A stretch of DNA of 64,000 nucleotides from Rhodococcus sp. OK302 (lineage in GTDB: Bacteria > Actinomycetota > Actinomycetes > Mycobacteriales > Mycobacteriaceae). The translations under genes were made by a program, and so were the position numbers. Positions 1 through 8,767 of the stretch are shown piece after piece. How positions within the stretch are numbered: position 1 is the first letter of the stretch; each line of letters opens with the position of its first letter. Below the pieces are notes generated by a model that was not told the origin of the DNA, ran no database searches, and worked only from the letters and a program-made list of their open reading frames with translations. The stretch lies in the NCBI RefSeq assembly GCF_002245895.1, contig NZ_NPJZ01000001.1:62001-126000 (forward strand), written 5' to 3'.

Positions 1-245
1 CGGTTCGAGAAGATTTCACGGGACTTATCATCACGGATAATTGTGCACTCCAGGCTCATTGTCCGAAACCGCCAGGCACTTCAAAGAAAATGCCAGGCCA
101 ATTCATGACCTCATGCGACAAACCGGGCCGGTGGACTGTTAGTGTTCTGCCACACAGGGTGTCTACGGTGACCCCATACGACCTGCGCAGCTCATATCGT
201 GCAGGTTCCCGAACCTCAAAACTACTAACGGGTAGGAGTCACAGC

Positions 246-1376
246 ATGGCGGAACGCTCAGGGCCGAGCCGGATACTTCCTTGCATTCTGGTGGGCCTTG
301 GAGCCTTCCTCTTGGCCATCGCCGTCCTCATTCCTACCTACATGGTGGGAAAGTTGGAGAAGACGCCGCTCGACCTCGAGGTGACCACCATCGCGACGGG
401 CAACGGCAGCGTCCTCAACTCCGCGTCACTGCTCGCGGGTAAGGCACAGGTCGACAAGAACGTACCGATCGTCGCTCAGCGCTACGTCACGACGCAGGAT
501 CCCTCCGATGCCGACGTCATCACGGTCCAAGCCGGCCAGACCGTCATCCGCACCGACAAGCAGGGCGACAGCGGACTCTTGACTGCATCCGTCGACACCG
601 TCACGCTCGATCGCGTCAGCTCCATGCCGACCAACGACCCGGTCGGAACCATTCAGACCGACCCCGGTCAGCCGGCGCAGGAACTCTCCCGCGACGGATT
701 GCAGTACAAGTTCCCGTTCAACACGGAGAAGAAGACCTACCCGTACTTCGATCTCAATGCTCGCGCGACTCAGGACATCGACTTCGTCGAAGAGACCGAG
801 ATCAACGGCATGAAGGTCTACCACTTCACGCAGACGGTCGAACCTGTCGATCTGTCGAAGGTCGTCAACTCCCCCACGAACAAGCTGACGCTGCCTGCCG
901 ACACCTGGGGCGTACCGGGTGGCGAAACCCCCATCACGATGACGCGTTGGTACACCAACGTCCGTGACCTGTGGGTCGAGCCCAAGACCGGTGTCATCGT
1001 CAAGGGCCAGGAGCAGCTGCATCAGTACTACGGCCGCAACAAGAACTCGGTCGACGTCGACGTCCTGAACGTCACGCTTCCCTTCGACGAAGCAACCATC
1101 GAGTACCAGATCGGGCAGGCCAAGGACGGTATGGATCTGCTCAACCTCGTCGGTCGTACCGTTCCGATCATCGCCGGCATCCTCGGCCTGATCGCACTGG
1201 CCGCCGGTATCTTCCTCGGTGTGCGCGGCGGCAAGGGTGGAACCCCGGCGCCGGCGCATGGCGGCGGCGGCCAGGCTCCGAGCGGACAGCGTCCCGCCAG
1301 CCCCGCTCCCGGCGAGCACGACTGGACCGCCGACGACACTCAGGTGATCCCGCGTCCGGATCTTCGCAAGGACTGA
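246..1376 (+). CDS. DUF3068 membrane-anchored envelope protein
   Basis: 376-aa protein of the DUF3068 family, which as I recall includes M. tuberculosis Rv0227c. A transmembrane segment near residues 10-32 is followed by an extracytoplasmic domain of about 270 residues, a second transmembrane helix near 305-325 and a Gly/Pro-rich tail. The ATG at 246 is preceded by GGTAGGAG. The frame stays open upstream to 90, but that stretch is basic, lacks a ribosome site and does not look like protein, so it was left out. The neighbours match the mycobacterial order Rv0227c-Rv0226c-Rv0225-Rv0224c. The biochemical role is not established; envelope glycoconjugate assembly or transport is inferred from context only. 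Bases 1-245 hold no convincing gene. Confidence 0.85.
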   Translation: MAERSGPSRILPCILVGLGAFLLAIAVLIPTYMVGKLEKTPLDLEVTTIATGNGSVLNSASLLAGKAQVDKNVPIVAQRYVTTQDPSDADVITVQAGQTVIRTDKQGDSGLLTASVDTVTLDRVSSMPTNDPVGTIQTDPGQPAQELSRDGLQYKFPFNTEKKTYPYFDLNARATQDIDFVEETEINGMKVYHFTQTVEPVDLSKVVNSPTNKLTLPADTWGVPGGETPITMTRWYTNVRDLWVEPKTGVIVKGQEQLHQYYGRNKNSVDVDVLNVTLPFDEATIEYQIGQAKDGMDLLNLVGRTVPIIAGILGLIALAAGIFLGVRGGKGGTPAPAHGGGGQAPSGQRPASPAPGEHDWTADDTQVIPRPDLRKD

Positions 1377-1391
1377 GAGTTTCGCCAGTGA

Positions 1392-1471
1392 AGCTGGCAC
1401 CCGTTGTATGAAGTAGGCACCCCTTCCCGCACGTCGGAAGGGGTGCCTACTCGTTGCAGAGGGTGCTAGCT
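1392..1471. repeat. 80-nt palindromic repeat, copy 1
   Basis: Element of exactly 80 nt with 36-nt imperfect inverted arms around an 8-nt loop (1428-1435). The inner 16 bp of each arm (agtaggcaccccttcc and its complement) pair perfectly. Each arm is two 20-nt units that each carry a gcaccc core. The right arm contains the stop codon of the flippase gene (1466-1468). It lies between two convergent genes, so a transcript end is a plausible role. Copies 2 and 3 are at 11384 and 12457. Confidence 0.9.
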
Positions 1472-2668
1472 CGCGCTCACACTCGCACGATCAGCACTCC
1501 GCACCGCTGCAGTCGCCACAGCAACCGCTGTCACCGACGCGACTACCACCGCAGTCCCGATCAACTCGCCCGGCGTCTCCGCCCACACCAGCATCACCGT
1601 GCCTTCGACGACTAGCCCGATCCACGCCAGTACGGCAACCCTCGTGCGTTCCGACGCGATTGCCGCGAGCAGAGCGCACTGCAACACCGCCAGCACTGCG
1701 CCGTGCAAGGCAAAGGCCCACAGCATCGACGCCACGGGGGCGTAATCGTCGCCCACGAGCACCGGCACCAACGGGCCTGCGATTGCCGCGCCCAGCACCA
1801 GAGTTGCGCCGATTCCGACGAGCACGGCCAACGCAGTCCGCACAGCGCGGGCCGACTGCGCGGGATTCGCCATCTTCGGATACAGAACTACCCCGACCGC
1901 TTGAGGCAGCCAGAACGCAGCCTTGGTTGCCACCGCGCCCAGTGCGTAGATACCGGCGTCGTATTCGCTCAGGACCACGCGGACGATCAGCAGGTCCAGC
2001 GACGACAACGCGATCAGGGCAAGTTGGACCTGCGAGGCCGCGAGCACGGACGCAACACCGATACGGACAGGCTGATGCTCACTCTGGACTACGGTCCGGT
2101 CGAGAATCCGAACTACCGCCACCAACAACGCTGTTCCGGCCGCACCCGCGACCAGCGCCCCGGAGGCTGCGCCGCCGAAGGCCAGAACTAACACTGCCGG
2201 AACAACTTTCATTACTCCTGCGCCCGCAAGAACGGCACTGAGCGCACCGAATCGGCCACACCCCTGCAACAATCCCTGTTCCGTGGCCAGCAACACCAAC
2301 ATCGGAGCTGTCACCAAAGCCGAAAACGCTGCCACAATTCCGGTATCGAGAAGCCAGGCCATCGCGGGAGTGAGAACAACAGCAAGGACCGCAACGATCG
2401 CCGCGCATCGATAACCCAACGACCGCAAGGCTTCTACGCTCTTACCTCGTACGGCCTCACGGGCGACCACTGTCTGCAACGCCAAGGCCGGGACTGCCAG
2501 CACCAACTGCGCGGCCAGGAGACTCGCGAATTCGCCGTACCCGGCGGGGCCCAACCATCTACTCGCCAACCACGCAAGCAGGTACGCAGCAACATTCGCC
2601 GTCATGGAACCGGCCATCACCATGCTGACCCCTGCTGCAGCGGAACGGTCGAGGGGTTGGCGCGCCAT
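1466..2668 (-). CDS. Polysaccharide flippase-like membrane protein (Wzx/MATE type)
   Basis: 400-aa, very hydrophobic protein with roughly 12 predicted helices, resembling oligosaccharide flippases (PF01943/PF13440 type) that move lipid-linked glycans across the membrane. The N-terminus has the usual layout of a short cytoplasmic stretch, a first helix and then ...RWLGPAGYGEFASLL. The start at 2668 is chosen over the longer frame (to 3097) because the extra part is hydrophilic shadow sequence, and because CATCAT sits 7 nt before the ATG, as expected for a leaderless transcript. It is divergent from the GT-C-like gene at 2702 and next to a GT4 glycosyltransferase, which supports a role in glycan export. 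The substrate is unknown. Confidence 0.75.
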   Translation of the reverse strand: MARQPLDRSAAAGVSMVMAGSMTANVAAYLLAWLASRWLGPAGYGEFASLLAAQLVLAVPALALQTVVAREAVRGKSVEALRSLGYRCAAIVAVLAVVLTPAMAWLLDTGIVAAFSALVTAPMLVLLATEQGLLQGCGRFGALSAVLAGAGVMKVVPAVLVLAFGGAASGALVAGAAGTALLVAVVRILDRTVVQSEHQPVRIGVASVLAASQVQLALIALSSLDLLIVRVVLSEYDAGIYALGAVATKAAFWLPQAVGVVLYPKMANPAQSARAVRTALAVLVGIGATLVLGAAIAGPLVPVLVGDDYAPVASMLWAFALHGAVLAVLQCALLAAIASERTRVAVLAWIGLVVEGTVMLVWAETPGELIGTAVVVASVTAVAVATAAVRSADRASVSAS

Positions 2669-2675
2669 GCGACCA

Positions 2676-2694
2676 ATGATGCACCACGTATCGT
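2676..2694. promoter_or_regulatory. Compact divergent leaderless promoter pair
   Basis: Two start codons (2668 minus, 2702 plus) are separated by only 33 bp. Plus-strand TATCGT (2689-2694) ends 7 nt before the ATG at 2702. Minus-strand CATCAT (2681-2676) ends 7 nt before the ATG at 2668. Each -35 region must fall in or beside the start of the opposite gene, so the two promoters should interfere with each other. Inferred from spacing alone. Confidence 0.5.
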
Positions 2695-2701
2695 GCGCGT
2701 C

Positions 2702-4435
2702 ATGACAGTGCAGCCGAAACGCGACAGCTTCGTAGCGGCGGTGTACAGCCTGGCACTGTCGGCGTTGATCCTCGGGCCACTGTTCGGCTCCGGCTACCTT
2801 CTGCTGCGCGACGCCGTCAGCACCCCTCGGTCGTACCTCACGGACTCCGCTCTCGGACTCACCGATGCAGCCGCACGCGCGGTGCCTCAAGACGCTCTCA
2901 TTGCGGCACTGAGCACAGTCGTCGACGGCGGATTGGTAGTGAAAGCCCTGTTGTTCACCGCACTCTGGCTGGCAGGTTGGGGCGCGGCGCGCATGGTTGC
3001 GGTACTCCTGCCGAGCGCCGGACTGGGACCACAACTGGTGGCGTCGACGGTCATGTTGTGGAACCCGTACGTCGCCGAGCGTCTGTTGCAAGGACATTGG
3101 AGCCTGCTGGCGGGTTACGGCGCGTTGCCGTGGATTGTGTGCGCCGGCATCGGGGTACGACGCCGGATTCCCGGTTCCTGGTGGGCATTGGCAGCAGCTT
3201 TGGCGTTTGCCGGTCTGACGCCTACCGGCGCACTCCTGGGATTGACGACGGCCTTGGTGGTGGTTGGGTCACCCGGCGGGCAATCGCCGGTCCTGCGACG
3301 CCTGAGCGGGGTATTCGCACTCTTTCTGGTTGTCGCCTCGCCGTGGCTGACTGCAACACTTCTGTCCGACGGCGCCGGCGCCGGCTCCGACCCTGCCGGG
3401 GTGGCAGCGTTTGCCGCCCGCGCGGAACCCGGACTCGGAACACTGGGCAGTCTCGCCGGTTTGGGTGGCGTCTGGAATTCGGCTGCGGTTCCGGCTACGC
3501 GCGCAACGCTCTTCGCCGTGGTCGGGACGGTTCTGCTCCTGATCGTGGTGCTCAGCGGCATCCCCGCGCTGTGGCGGCGTCGTCGTAATCCGGTTATTGC
3601 CGCCCTGGGACTCCTGGCCCTCGCCGCCGTGCTCGCTCCGGCTTTGGGCGCGACGCCGTGGGGCCTCGATGTGGGCCGCTGGTCTGTCGAATCCTTTTCG
3701 GGCGCAGGCCTGCTCCGAGACTCACAGAAGTGGGTGGCTCTGGCGGCGCCCTTCTACGCTTTGTCCGCAGCTGCCGCCGTGATGTGGGCGCAACAGCGCT
3801 TTCCCCTGCCCAGACCGACGTGGTCGATCGCTGCCGTGGTCGTCACTGTCCTGGCACTGCCCGATCTGATCTGGGGCGTCGGCGGGGCACTGAAACCTGT
3901 AACCTACCCGCAGTCCTGGACCACAGTATCCGAGCAGCTGAGAGGCGAATCCGGTGATGTAGCAGTACTTCCCGCCGGAATGTTCCGTGCCTTCACATAC
4001 AGCGGAGACGCCCCGGTTCTCGATCCGGCGCCGCGTTTCCTCCCCCTCGACGTCCTGCAAACAGGACAACTGATAGTCGCCGGTGGAGCTGTCGGTGGAG
4101 AAGGAACTCGCGCCGGCCAGGTCGAGGATCTCTTGCTTTCCGGCGGCGGAAGCGCCGAATTGGCCGCACTCGGCGGCGGATGGGTATTGGTGGAACGGGA
4201 TACGCCAGGCCAATTCGACGAGTCTTCACTCCGCGATCTGGAGACGGTATTCGCCGACAACGATCTCGCGCTTTATCGAGTACCCGGAGATATTGCCGTG
4301 CACCAAGCTTCGAGCATCTCTCGCGCCGCCGTCATCATCGCCCACCTGGCCTGGGTTCTGATGGGGATAGTTGCACTGCTGTCAGTCGGATTGCACAAGA
4401 ACAGAATTCGACTCGCGCGGCGCCACCAAACCTGA
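2702..4435 (+). CDS. Multi-span membrane protein, GT-C-like (Rv0226c-type)
   Basis: 577-aa integral membrane protein with about 11-13 helices in the first 420 residues, then a soluble C-terminal domain and a final helix near the end. The signature NPYVAERLLQGHW (near residue 120) followed by GYGALPW resembles a motif seen in GT-C type glycosyltransferases of the arabinofuranosyl/mannosyl class, so a lipid-linked sugar transferase is possible but unproven. Its length equals that recalled for M. tuberculosis Rv0226c. The ATG at 2702 is preceded at 7 nt by TATCGT (leaderless); an in-frame ATG at 2657 would overlap the divergent gene. The 3' end overlaps the convergent GT4 gene by 54 bp. Confidence 0.75.
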   Translation: MTVQPKRDSFVAAVYSLALSALILGPLFGSGYLLLRDAVSTPRSYLTDSALGLTDAAARAVPQDALIAALSTVVDGGLVVKALLFTALWLAGWGAARMVAVLLPSAGLGPQLVASTVMLWNPYVAERLLQGHWSLLAGYGALPWIVCAGIGVRRRIPGSWWALAAALAFAGLTPTGALLGLTTALVVVGSPGGQSPVLRRLSGVFALFLVVASPWLTATLLSDGAGAGSDPAGVAAFAARAEPGLGTLGSLAGLGGVWNSAAVPATRATLFAVVGTVLLLIVVLSGIPALWRRRRNPVIAALGLLALAAVLAPALGATPWGLDVGRWSVESFSGAGLLRDSQKWVALAAPFYALSAAAAVMWAQQRFPLPRPTWSIAAVVVTVLALPDLIWGVGGALKPVTYPQSWTTVSEQLRGESGDVAVLPAGMFRAFTYSGDAPVLDPAPRFLPLDVLQTGQLIVAGGAVGGEGTRAGQVEDLLLSGGGSAELAALGGGWVLVERDTPGQFDESSLRDLETVFADNDLALYRVPGDIAVHQASSISRAAVIIAHLAWVLMGIVALLSVGLHKNRIRLARRHQT

Positions 4436-5596
4436 GACCCGTTTCCCGTCCGCCGTGGCAGTCAATACTTCGAACACCCCGGTTCCGGTCTGCTCCCAAG
4501 AAAACTCGCCGGACCATACCCGCGCTTTCTCGCCGAGAACCGTTCGAAGTTCGTGATCGCGCAATAGAATTCCGGCTGCCTCGGTCAGTTCGGCCACGTC
4601 CGCATCACCGACGCTTTCGCCGCCCACCAGAAGGCCGGTCACACCGTCGACGATCGAATCCGTCAAACCTTTGGAACTGCGGTATCCGATGGTCGGCACA
4701 CCATGCTGCGCAGCTTCGATGACGGCCAGCCCCCAGCCTTCCTTGCGAGAAGGCATGAGGTGAATCCACGACTGCCCCAACAGTTCATGCTTGCGCGCCT
4801 CGTCGACATGTCCGTAGAACGTCACTGCGTCGTCGATACCCAACTCGGCAGCACGATCACGCAGGTTCTGCTCCCACCAGCCGCCGCCGATGACGTCGAG
4901 ATGAATATCCGGAACCGAAGGCCGAAGTACTGCAACAGCTTCGAGAGCATCCTCGATCTGCTTGTGCGGCACCAGACGCGAGAGTACCGACATCGTCGGG
5001 CGAGAGGCGCGGGTGATCGAACCACCTGCGTCGACGCCCACCGGAAGTCGATCAGCCCCGTTGCGCACCACGGCAATTCGACCGCGATCCACTCCCAGGT
5101 CCGCCAACTCTTCGGCCGAAGGCAGTGACACGGTCAGATACTGACTGTTTCGATGCGTCCGCGGGGACAACCGGGATTCCACCCACCAGCCGATCCGGCC
5201 GACAAGTTTGCCGGCCACCGGCCACTGTTCGCGATGGCAGTGATGAACCAGCAGGGTGACAGGTGCGCCGGTCACCATCTTCGAGAAGAAAGGGATCCCG
5301 TTCTGCGTGTCGATGACGGCGTCGGGACGAATGCCTTTGAGCGAACCGAATCCGAGTCGGCCGGCGGCAATCGCAGCCAGTGCCCGCGGGTACACGCTGA
5401 AGCGTCCACCGGAGCGGCTGATGGTGATGCCGTCGCGATTCTCGGACGCGGGAGCACCGGGATACGACGCCGTCCGCAACGTCACCTGGATTCCGCGCGC
5501 GGCGAGCTGGGTTCCGACTTGCTCGAGGTACCGCTCACTTCCGCCGCCCTGCGGGTGCCCGGTGTCGCGCCAACAGAGCAACAGAACCTCACGCAC
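4382..5596 (-). CDS. GT4 family glycosyltransferase (Rv0225-type)
   Basis: 404-aa GT-B fold glycosyltransferase. The N-terminal acceptor half opens with VLLLCWRDTGHPQGGGSE, a typical GT4 start with a glycine-rich loop. The C-terminal donor half carries SRLVPHKQ and the EX7E motif EGWGLAVIE near residue 295. It would transfer a sugar from a nucleotide- or lipid-linked donor on the cytoplasmic side of the membrane; donor and acceptor are not readable. A GTG start at 5596 is chosen because TAGGAG lies 8 nt upstream; an ATG 23 codons earlier has no such site. It is divergent from the methyltransferase and convergent with the GT-C-like gene. It matches Rv0225 in position and family. Confidence 0.88.
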   Translation of the reverse strand: MREVLLLCWRDTGHPQGGGSERYLEQVGTQLAARGIQVTLRTASYPGAPASENRDGITISRSGGRFSVYPRALAAIAAGRLGFGSLKGIRPDAVIDTQNGIPFFSKMVTGAPVTLLVHHCHREQWPVAGKLVGRIGWWVESRLSPRTHRNSQYLTVSLPSAEELADLGVDRGRIAVVRNGADRLPVGVDAGGSITRASRPTMSVLSRLVPHKQIEDALEAVAVLRPSVPDIHLDVIGGGWWEQNLRDRAAELGIDDAVTFYGHVDEARKHELLGQSWIHLMPSRKEGWGLAVIEAAQHGVPTIGYRSSKGLTDSIVDGVTGLLVGGESVGDADVAELTEAAGILLRDHELRTVLGEKARVWSGEFSWEQTGTGVFEVLTATADGKRVSGLVAPRESNSVLVQSD

Positions 5597-5789
5597 GTGC
5601 GTTACTCCTACGAGTTCGTCCTTGCGACCGCAGCGGGTGCGTGTGGTCTTGCGGGGGATGCCCACCGTGACCGGTCGGTAACCCTGCGGAACACCCTAAC
5701 TGTTTCTGCGTCCGGATTGCCTCGCTCGGTGAACACTGGATTCGACGGTATTCGTGGACCGAGCACACGAGTCGCTAAAGTTGCTTTCC

Positions 5790-6560
5790 GTGACCAAGCC
5801 CGCAGTGACCCGCATTTTCGGCCGACGGGCAACCCTCAAACGATCCGTCGCGTTGCTCAGCGACTTCCGCCACGAGCAAAGCGCGCCCGATATCTTCTAC
5901 GGCGCACTGGCCCGCGACTCGGTCGAATTGATCTCGGACCTGCACGAAGGTCACACCGGTCAGTCTTTGGACGGGTTGACGGTTCTCGATGTCGGCGGCG
6001 GTCCCGGCTACTTCGCGGAAGTGTTCCAAGCCGCCGGCGCCCGCTATATTCCGGTCGAACCCGATCCGTCGGAGATGCACGCAGCCGGCCTGACCGTCGG
6101 CGGCGCTGTTCGCGGATCCGGCCTGGCTTTGCCGTTCCGGGACTCGTCCGTGGACATCTGCTTCTCGTCGAATGTGGCCGAACACGTGAGCGAACCGTGG
6201 CTGATGGCCGAGGAAATGTTGCGCGTCACCAAACCCGGCGGGCTGATGGTCCTCTCGTACACCCTGTGGTGGGGGCCGTTCGGAGGCCACGAAACCGGAC
6301 CGTGGCACGCCTTCGGCGGCGAGTACGCTGCCCGGCGTTATCTCCGCACCACCGGCCGCGAACCCAAGAACAAATTCGGCACGTCATTGTTCAAAGTCGG
6401 CGCCACCGACGGCCTACGCTGGGCCCGTGGAACACAGCAGGGTGAACTACTCGCCGCAATCCCCCGCTATCACCCGTCGTGGGCTTGGTGGATGGTCCGC
6501 GTTCCGGGCCTGCGGGAGTTTCTGGTGAGCAACCTCGTCGTGGTTCTCGAAAAGAAATAA
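5790..6560 (+). CDS. Class I SAM-dependent methyltransferase (Rv0224c-type)
   Basis: 256-aa Rossmann methyltransferase. SAM motif I is VLDVGGGPGYFAE, motif II ends with the acidic EPDPSEMH, and later motifs are SVDICFSSNVAEH and MLRVTKPGGLMVLSYT (Methyltransf_11 type). Similarity to Rv0224c as recalled is strong through the whole length, including the C-terminal REFLVSNLV. GTG 5790 is preferred over GTG 5754 because a TAAAGT box lies 8 nt upstream and the length then fits the mycobacterial protein. It runs 1 bp before the ROK kinase, so the two are co-transcribed. The substrate is probably an envelope glycan or lipid, inferred from the block it sits in. Confidence 0.85.
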   Translation: MTKPAVTRIFGRRATLKRSVALLSDFRHEQSAPDIFYGALARDSVELISDLHEGHTGQSLDGLTVLDVGGGPGYFAEVFQAAGARYIPVEPDPSEMHAAGLTVGGAVRGSGLALPFRDSSVDICFSSNVAEHVSEPWLMAEEMLRVTKPGGLMVLSYTLWWGPFGGHETGPWHAFGGEYAARRYLRTTGREPKNKFGTSLFKVGATDGLRWARGTQQGELLAAIPRYHPSWAWWMVRVPGLREFLVSNLVVVLEKK

Positions 6561-6561
6561 C

Positions 6562-7467
6562 GTGCGCCTCGCACTCGACATCGGTGGCACCAAGATGGCT
6601 GCCGGCGCCGTACGGGAGGACGGAAGAGTCCCCGATGTCGAGACCGTGCCAACTCCCGACACAGACACCTGGGCCACCTGCGCGGCATTACTTCGGAGAG
6701 TTGCCGACGGCAGAAAAGTCGACGCGATCGGGATCGCCTGCGCCGGCCCGGTCGATACCGTCGGCGGCGTCGTTGCACCCATCAACATCAGCGAGTGGGC
6801 CCGAGGGTTCCCGCTGGTCGAATCCGTAGAAGCGCTTTTTCCGGGCGCCCACACAGCGCTTGCGATGGACGGCGCTGCCGCGGCGCTGGCCGAACATCAT
6901 CACGGCGCCGGACGCGGAATCCCGAACCTCCTGAGCCTGGTCGTCTCCACGGGAATCGGCGGCGGAGTTGTCCTCGGTGGACGCATTGCTACCGGTCGCA
7001 CCGGCAATGCCGGCCACATCGGGCACCTGGTTGTCTCCGGCACCAGCTCTGTCCCTGGTGCCGACGAACCCTGCAGTTGCGGTGGCGCCGGCTGCCTCGA
7101 GACCGTCGCGAGCGGTCCGTCGGCCGTTCGGTGGGCGAGAACTCAGGGGTGGACCGGCAGCACCGGACTCGATCTTGCCGAGGACGCGCGCGGTGGTGAC
7201 CCCGTAGCAACTGCGGCGCTTGCGCGAGCAGGCCACGCCTTGGGGATCGCGATCGCGTCCGCCGCGGCTCTACTGGATGTGAACCTTGCCGTCCTGGGCG
7301 GCGGGTTCTCCCAGGCCGGCCCACCGCTGTGGGAACCGCTCCTCGAAGCGGCTGCCCGACATGCCCGATTGTCATTCATCTCGGACCTGAGCATCGTGCC
7401 CGCTCAACTCGGGACTGCCGGAACTCTGACGGGCGCCGGACTGCTGTCCCTCGACGTCGATATCTGA
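6562..7467 (+). CDS. ROK family sugar kinase
   Basis: 301-aa sugar kinase of the ROK family (glucokinase/N-acetylhexosamine kinase type) that phosphorylates a sugar with ATP in the cytoplasm. The N-terminal ATP loop is ALDIGGTKMAAG. The catalytic region has STGIGGGVVLGG and GHIGHLVV, and the zinc site is CSCGGAGCLE, matching CxCGxxGCxE. There is no N-terminal winged helix, so it is a kinase rather than a ROK repressor. The GTG start is 1 nt after the methyltransferase stop. Sugar specificity cannot be read from sequence. The 137 bp downstream hold the promoter of the next operon. Confidence 0.88.
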   Translation: MRLALDIGGTKMAAGAVREDGRVPDVETVPTPDTDTWATCAALLRRVADGRKVDAIGIACAGPVDTVGGVVAPINISEWARGFPLVESVEALFPGAHTALAMDGAAAALAEHHHGAGRGIPNLLSLVVSTGIGGGVVLGGRIATGRTGNAGHIGHLVVSGTSSVPGADEPCSCGGAGCLETVASGPSAVRWARTQGWTGSTGLDLAEDARGGDPVATAALARAGHALGIAIASAAALLDVNLAVLGGGFSQAGPPLWEPLLEAAARHARLSFISDLSIVPAQLGTAGTLTGAGLLSLDVDI

Positions 7468-7533
7468 CACGGGTTCCTTCCCGATTTCTGCAAGGCAAGT
7501 CCCAGTAAACGGATGCCGTCTGGTACTTATTTC

Positions 7534-7551
7534 TGTAACGTGTTTTAGTGT
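7534..7551 (+). promoter_or_regulatory. KstR-like operator overlapping -10 box
   Basis: TGTAACGTGTTTTA (7534-7547) matches the 14-bp KstR-type pattern TnnAACnnGTTnnA at all eight fixed positions. Its last two bases form the start of a candidate -10 box TAGTGT (7546-7551), so binding would block transcription. It precedes the phosphotransferase-lipocalin-aldehyde dehydrogenase operon. The closest sister site is at 44165-44178 on the other strand. Confidence 0.6.
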
Positions 7552-7604
7552 TCCGACTCACACATCGCAGGCTTGGCACACGACAACAGTGGAAGGAGGT
7601 GACC

Positions 7605-8765
7605 ATGAGTTCCGACGTTGCCTCAGCAGACGAAGCTGAACATCTCGCTCAGGTCGCCCGACCGAGCAGTTCCCAGCGTGACACCGAAGACCTGCGTGAG
7701 CGCCTCGAGCGATGGATGGCGGCCAAAGTACCGGCCGGATCCAGCGTGACCGTCGGCGACGTCACCTTGCCTGCCGCCAACGGCATGTCCAGCGAAACCA
7801 TCCTCTTCGACGCAACGTGGGACGGCGAGCACCACCCGATGGTCGCGCGCGTTGCACCGGCGGCGACCACCATGCCGATCTTTCCGACCTACGACCTCGA
7901 AGCCCAGTTCCGAACGATGGCGCAGGTCCGCGAGCATTCCGACGTTCCGGTCCCGTCCGTCTACTGGTCCGAATCGGGTTCCGACGCTCTCGGCGCACCG
8001 TTTTTCGTGATGGAACGCATCTCCGGCCAGGTTCCGCCAGACGTCATGCCCTACACCTTCGGATCCTGGGTAACCGAGGCAACACCGGAGCAGCGCCTGA
8101 CGCTTCAGAACAGTTCCGTGAAGGTTCTCGCCCAGTTGCACGCTATCGAGAAGCCGCTCGAGCGATTCGACTTCCTTCAACTCCCGGGATCGGGTTCGAC
8201 TGCCCGAGAAGCAGTCTCGGCACACATCGCCGATCAGCGTCGATTCTACGAGTGGACTGTCGCGGACGGAGCACGGTCACCTCTCATCGAACGCTGCCTC
8301 GATTGGGCCGAAGCCAACAACCCCGCCGACGACTCCCCCGCAGTACTCAGCTGGGGCGATTCCCGGATCGGGAACGTCATGTACCAGGACTTCGAACCTG
8401 CTGCGGTGCTCGACTGGGAAATGGCGGCGCTCGGCCCGCGTGAGATGGATCTCGGCTGGATGGTGTTCCAGCACAGGTTCTTCGAAGATCTTGCCACCCT
8501 TGCAAACTTGCCTGGCCTGCCCGATTTCCTTCGGCTCCAGGACGTAGCCTCGACCTACGCCGAACTCACCGGACACACCCCCTCCAACCTGGAGTACTAC
8601 GTCACCTACGCAGCTTTGCGACACGCCACGGTGATGTACCGCGTCCAAGCCCGTGCAATAGCTTTCGGCCACGCCGAGACCCCCGCAGACCCGGACGACA
8701 TGATCCTGCACCGGGCATCACTCACCGCGATGCTCGACGGCACCTACTGGGAAGGCGTGAACTGA
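7605..8765 (+). CDS. Phosphotransferase family protein (APH/ACAD10-11 type)
   Basis: 386-aa protein with the aminoglycoside-phosphotransferase kinase-like fold (PF01636), of the branch related to the N-terminal half of eukaryotic ACAD10/11. Those enzymes phosphorylate 4-hydroxyacyl-CoAs, which suggests a lipid-catabolic rather than antibiotic-resistance role. The catalytic loop is SWGDSRIGN (the usual His of HGD is Trp here) and the metal motif is VLDWEMA. The ATG at 7605 follows AAGGAGGTG very closely; in-frame codons back to 7548 are noncoding-like. It is the first gene of a three-gene operon with the lipocalin-like protein (2-bp gap) and the aldehyde dehydrogenase, behind the KstR-like operator. 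Confidence 0.8.
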   Translation: MSSDVASADEAEHLAQVARPSSSQRDTEDLRERLERWMAAKVPAGSSVTVGDVTLPAANGMSSETILFDATWDGEHHPMVARVAPAATTMPIFPTYDLEAQFRTMAQVREHSDVPVPSVYWSESGSDALGAPFFVMERISGQVPPDVMPYTFGSWVTEATPEQRLTLQNSSVKVLAQLHAIEKPLERFDFLQLPGSGSTAREAVSAHIADQRRFYEWTVADGARSPLIERCLDWAEANNPADDSPAVLSWGDSRIGNVMYQDFEPAAVLDWEMAALGPREMDLGWMVFQHRFFEDLATLANLPGLPDFLRLQDVASTYAELTGHTPSNLEYYVTYAALRHATVMYRVQARAIAFGHAETPADPDDMILHRASLTAMLDGTYWEGVN

Positions 8766-8767
8766 GC

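Noticed and set aside
90..245. Upstream in-frame extension of the DUF3068 gene from the ATG at 90
   Set aside because: Basic, Ser/Cys-rich sequence with no ribosome site; the GGTAGGAG before 246 decides the start.
7605..8765. Aminoglycoside resistance phosphotransferase
   Set aside because: The fold matches, but the sequence is of the ACAD10/11-related branch and the operon is catabolic; resistance is not supported.
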